Assembly: GCA_027886785.1 (NCBI GenBank)
Contig: JAPCJV010000116.1
Coordinates: 1 to 6,229, forward strand
Length of the DNA stretch: 6,229 nucleotides
Source: Nitrososphaerota archaeon
GTDB lineage: Archaea > Thermoproteota > Nitrososphaeria > Nitrososphaerales > CADDZS01
Reading direction: 5' to 3'
Shown here: in pieces, positions 5,461 through 6,229 of the stretch
Layout: every line of letters begins with the position of its first letter
Position numbering within the stretch: position 1 is the first letter of the stretch
Notes under the pieces: generated by a model
The model's database searches: none
What the model saw: the letters and a program-made list of their open reading frames with translations, nothing else
Told to the model about the DNA's origin: nothing
Made by a program: the position numbers and the translations under genes

Positions 5461-5508
5461 AAAAAGAGATCGCCTTGTTCTTACCGTCCGCCTCCGCGCT
5501 AAGGAGCA
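5461..5508 (-). terminator. Weak terminator candidate after the flavoprotein gene
   Basis: In the 83-nt gap between the flavoprotein stop and the next gene, the minus strand shows a small CTCC/GGAG hairpin around TTAGCGC (5505-5491) and, about 25 nt further, CTCTTTTTTGAG. This could end the flavoprotein transcript and would separate it from the gltD unit. The hairpin has only four pairs. Confidence 0.25.
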
Positions 5509-5510
5509 AA

Positions 5511-5963
5511 TCACCCATACGCAGAAATCAGAGGCGGCTTGGACTCATCGCTTGGCTTGAGCGAGTAGATTTCTTTAACTTCCAATGTCCATATTCTTCG
5601 GGGCGAATGGTTGAAGCCGAATTCCTTCAGCTTTTGACTTCCCTCTTTGATTAAGCTTTCATCAGTAACCTCCAGAACATCTCCCTTGAGTTGAAATCCT
5701 CCCATCGTTTCATGATCTATGATGGCCACCGTGACCTTGTTCCAGGCCTTGAGATTATCGAGGGTCTTACTTTGGAAAGAATCTCCAAAGAGGAGCTTCT
5801 CATTCCCAACTATGTCCAAAACAAATCTAGGTGAAATGTTCGGGACACCCTTAGCGTCTACACTTCCCACAAAGACCACATTACCAGCTTTTATGATCAA
5901 CCTTTCTACTTCTTCGGATAGCTGAACCAAGTGAACAACAACCGGAGTCAAACAAGAAACCAT
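5511..5963 (-). CDS. FMN-binding flavoprotein, pyridoxamine 5'-phosphate oxidase-like family
   Basis: This is a 150-residue split-barrel flavin-binding protein. Homologues bind FMN (or F420 in related archaeal groups) as dimers and reduce or oxidise small substrates; most are uncharacterised. Family signs are VFVGSVDAKGVPNISPRFV (about 30-48), a classic 'vfvaTvdkdGvPNvsP' strand pair; KTLDNLKAWNKVTVAIID (66-83), the 'kTlenLrenprvaval' motif; and GFQLKGDVLEV (89-99). The length matches short family members. The ATG at 5961-5963 follows an in-frame TAA directly. Homology would more naturally start near 'VQLSEEVERLI', so a TTG at codon 12 is an alternative. The substrate cannot be assigned. The gene heads the minus-strand cluster and diverges from the partial plus-strand ORF. 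Confidence 0.85.
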   Translation of the reverse strand: MVSCLTPVVVHLVQLSEEVERLIIKAGNVVFVGSVDAKGVPNISPRFVLDIVGNEKLLFGDSFQSKTLDNLKAWNKVTVAIIDHETMGGFQLKGDVLEVTDESLIKEGSQKLKEFGFNHSPRRIWTLEVKEIYSLKPSDESKPPLISAYG

Positions 5964-5997
5964 TTAGCGTTTGCTCTATTCTCTTTGGCATTACTTT

Positions 5998-6017
5998 TCT
6001 ACTACTCTGATAGTAGA
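5998..6017. promoter_or_regulatory. Inverted repeat in the divergent intergenic region
   Basis: TCTACTA (5998-6004) and TAGTAGA (6011-6017) form a perfect 7-bp inverted repeat around CTCTGA, between the flavoprotein start at 5963 and the plus-strand ORF start at 6045. Placement between divergent genes suits a regulator site. On the minus strand, CATAAAATA (6047-6039) upstream of it is the best TATA-like match for the flavoprotein gene, though it is about 75 nt from the ATG. Confidence 0.3.
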
Positions 6018-6044
6018 CGACTGATCCCGATTGTTGCGTATTTT

Positions 6045-6229
6045 ATGACATGTCGATTCTGCGAGAATCGACCAGCCAAATCCAAAGTACATCAACCCAT
6101 TCTCGAAAATAATGAATCATCCACAAAGTTTCGTTATTCCAATTCAAGTGGAGGAGAAACAATCTGTTCCAAAAAAAGTTCAGCAGATGAGGCTAATTTG
6201 TTTGAGACAGACGATGACTTTGCTACACA
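6045..6229 (+). CDS. Partial hypothetical protein with N-terminal CxxC
   Basis: This frame is open from ATG 6045-6047 to the window edge (61 codons and 2 bases). The opening residues, MTCRFCENRPAKSKVHQP, have a C3-x2-C6 pair that could be half a zinc site; a further cysteine is C41. The remainder is hydrophilic, rich in S, N and E, and ends acidic (FETDDDFA). I do not recognise a family. The frame is also open upstream of the ATG for at least 80 nt, so an earlier start is possible. No Shine-Dalgarno site precedes the ATG. A perfect 9-bp hairpin (6052-6072) lies within its first codons. The minus strand is also open in part of this interval, so the coding call is tentative. Confidence 0.4.
   Translation, partial: MTCRFCENRPAKSKVHQPILENNESSTKFRYSNSSGGETICSKKSSADEANLFETDDDFAT
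6052..6072. repeat. Perfect 9-bp hairpin near the divergent ORF start
   Basis: GTCGATTCT (6052-6060) and AGAATCGAC (6064-6072) flank a 3-nt GCG loop. It overlaps codons 3-10 of the partial plus-strand ORF if that starts at 6045, so it could impede translation initiation; otherwise it would be a regulator site in the intergenic region. Confidence 0.4.

Overview
The window looks archaeal, and I would guess Nitrososphaeria/Thaumarchaeota or a neighbour, but that is inference. The reasons are AT-rich TATA-like boxes about 25-40 nt before starts, few recognisable Shine-Dalgarno sites, an AbrB-VapC toxin-antitoxin pair of archaeal style, T-rich gene ends, and compact genes at moderate GC. I saw no rRNA, tRNA, CRISPR array or transposase gene.

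Nearly everything is on the minus strand, so the region reads from right to left. At the right edge a partial plus-strand ORF (from 6045) diverges from a small FMN-binding flavoprotein of the pyridoxamine-phosphate-oxidase-like family (5511-5963). Then come an unrecognised 195-residue protein (4840-5427), a GltD-type FAD/[4Fe-4S] NAD(P)H oxidoreductase (3307-4803) and a small unrecognised ORF (3096-3296). The last three are tightly packed and may be one transcription unit. A terminator-like hairpin with a T-tract lies at 2934-2965.

The stretch 2523-3095 has no convincing protein gene. It holds many inverted repeats, a palindrome, and one copy of a GC-rich element. Next comes an MFS transporter (1362-2522) and then an AbrB/VapC toxin-antitoxin operon (464-1131) with a perfect inverted repeat over its promoter. 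The left edge holds a second toxin-antitoxin module that is easy to miss: a short antitoxin-like ORF (80-184) overlapping the first 36 codons of a RelE/ParE-type toxin (1-108, cut by the window).

The most unusual feature is a GC-rich intergenic element present three times (about 391-463, 1276-1338 and 2964-3032), each just downstream of the last gene of a minus-strand unit. The copies share TTACAAAAAGT (copies 2 and 3), a short hairpin whose two arms differ together between copies, and an AAGCGG + GGAG-rich block. They could be 3'-end/terminator modules, small RNAs or a dispersed mobile repeat. This and the inverted-repeat-rich stretch beside the third copy are the best candidates for something undescribed; the protein genes are mostly familiar families.
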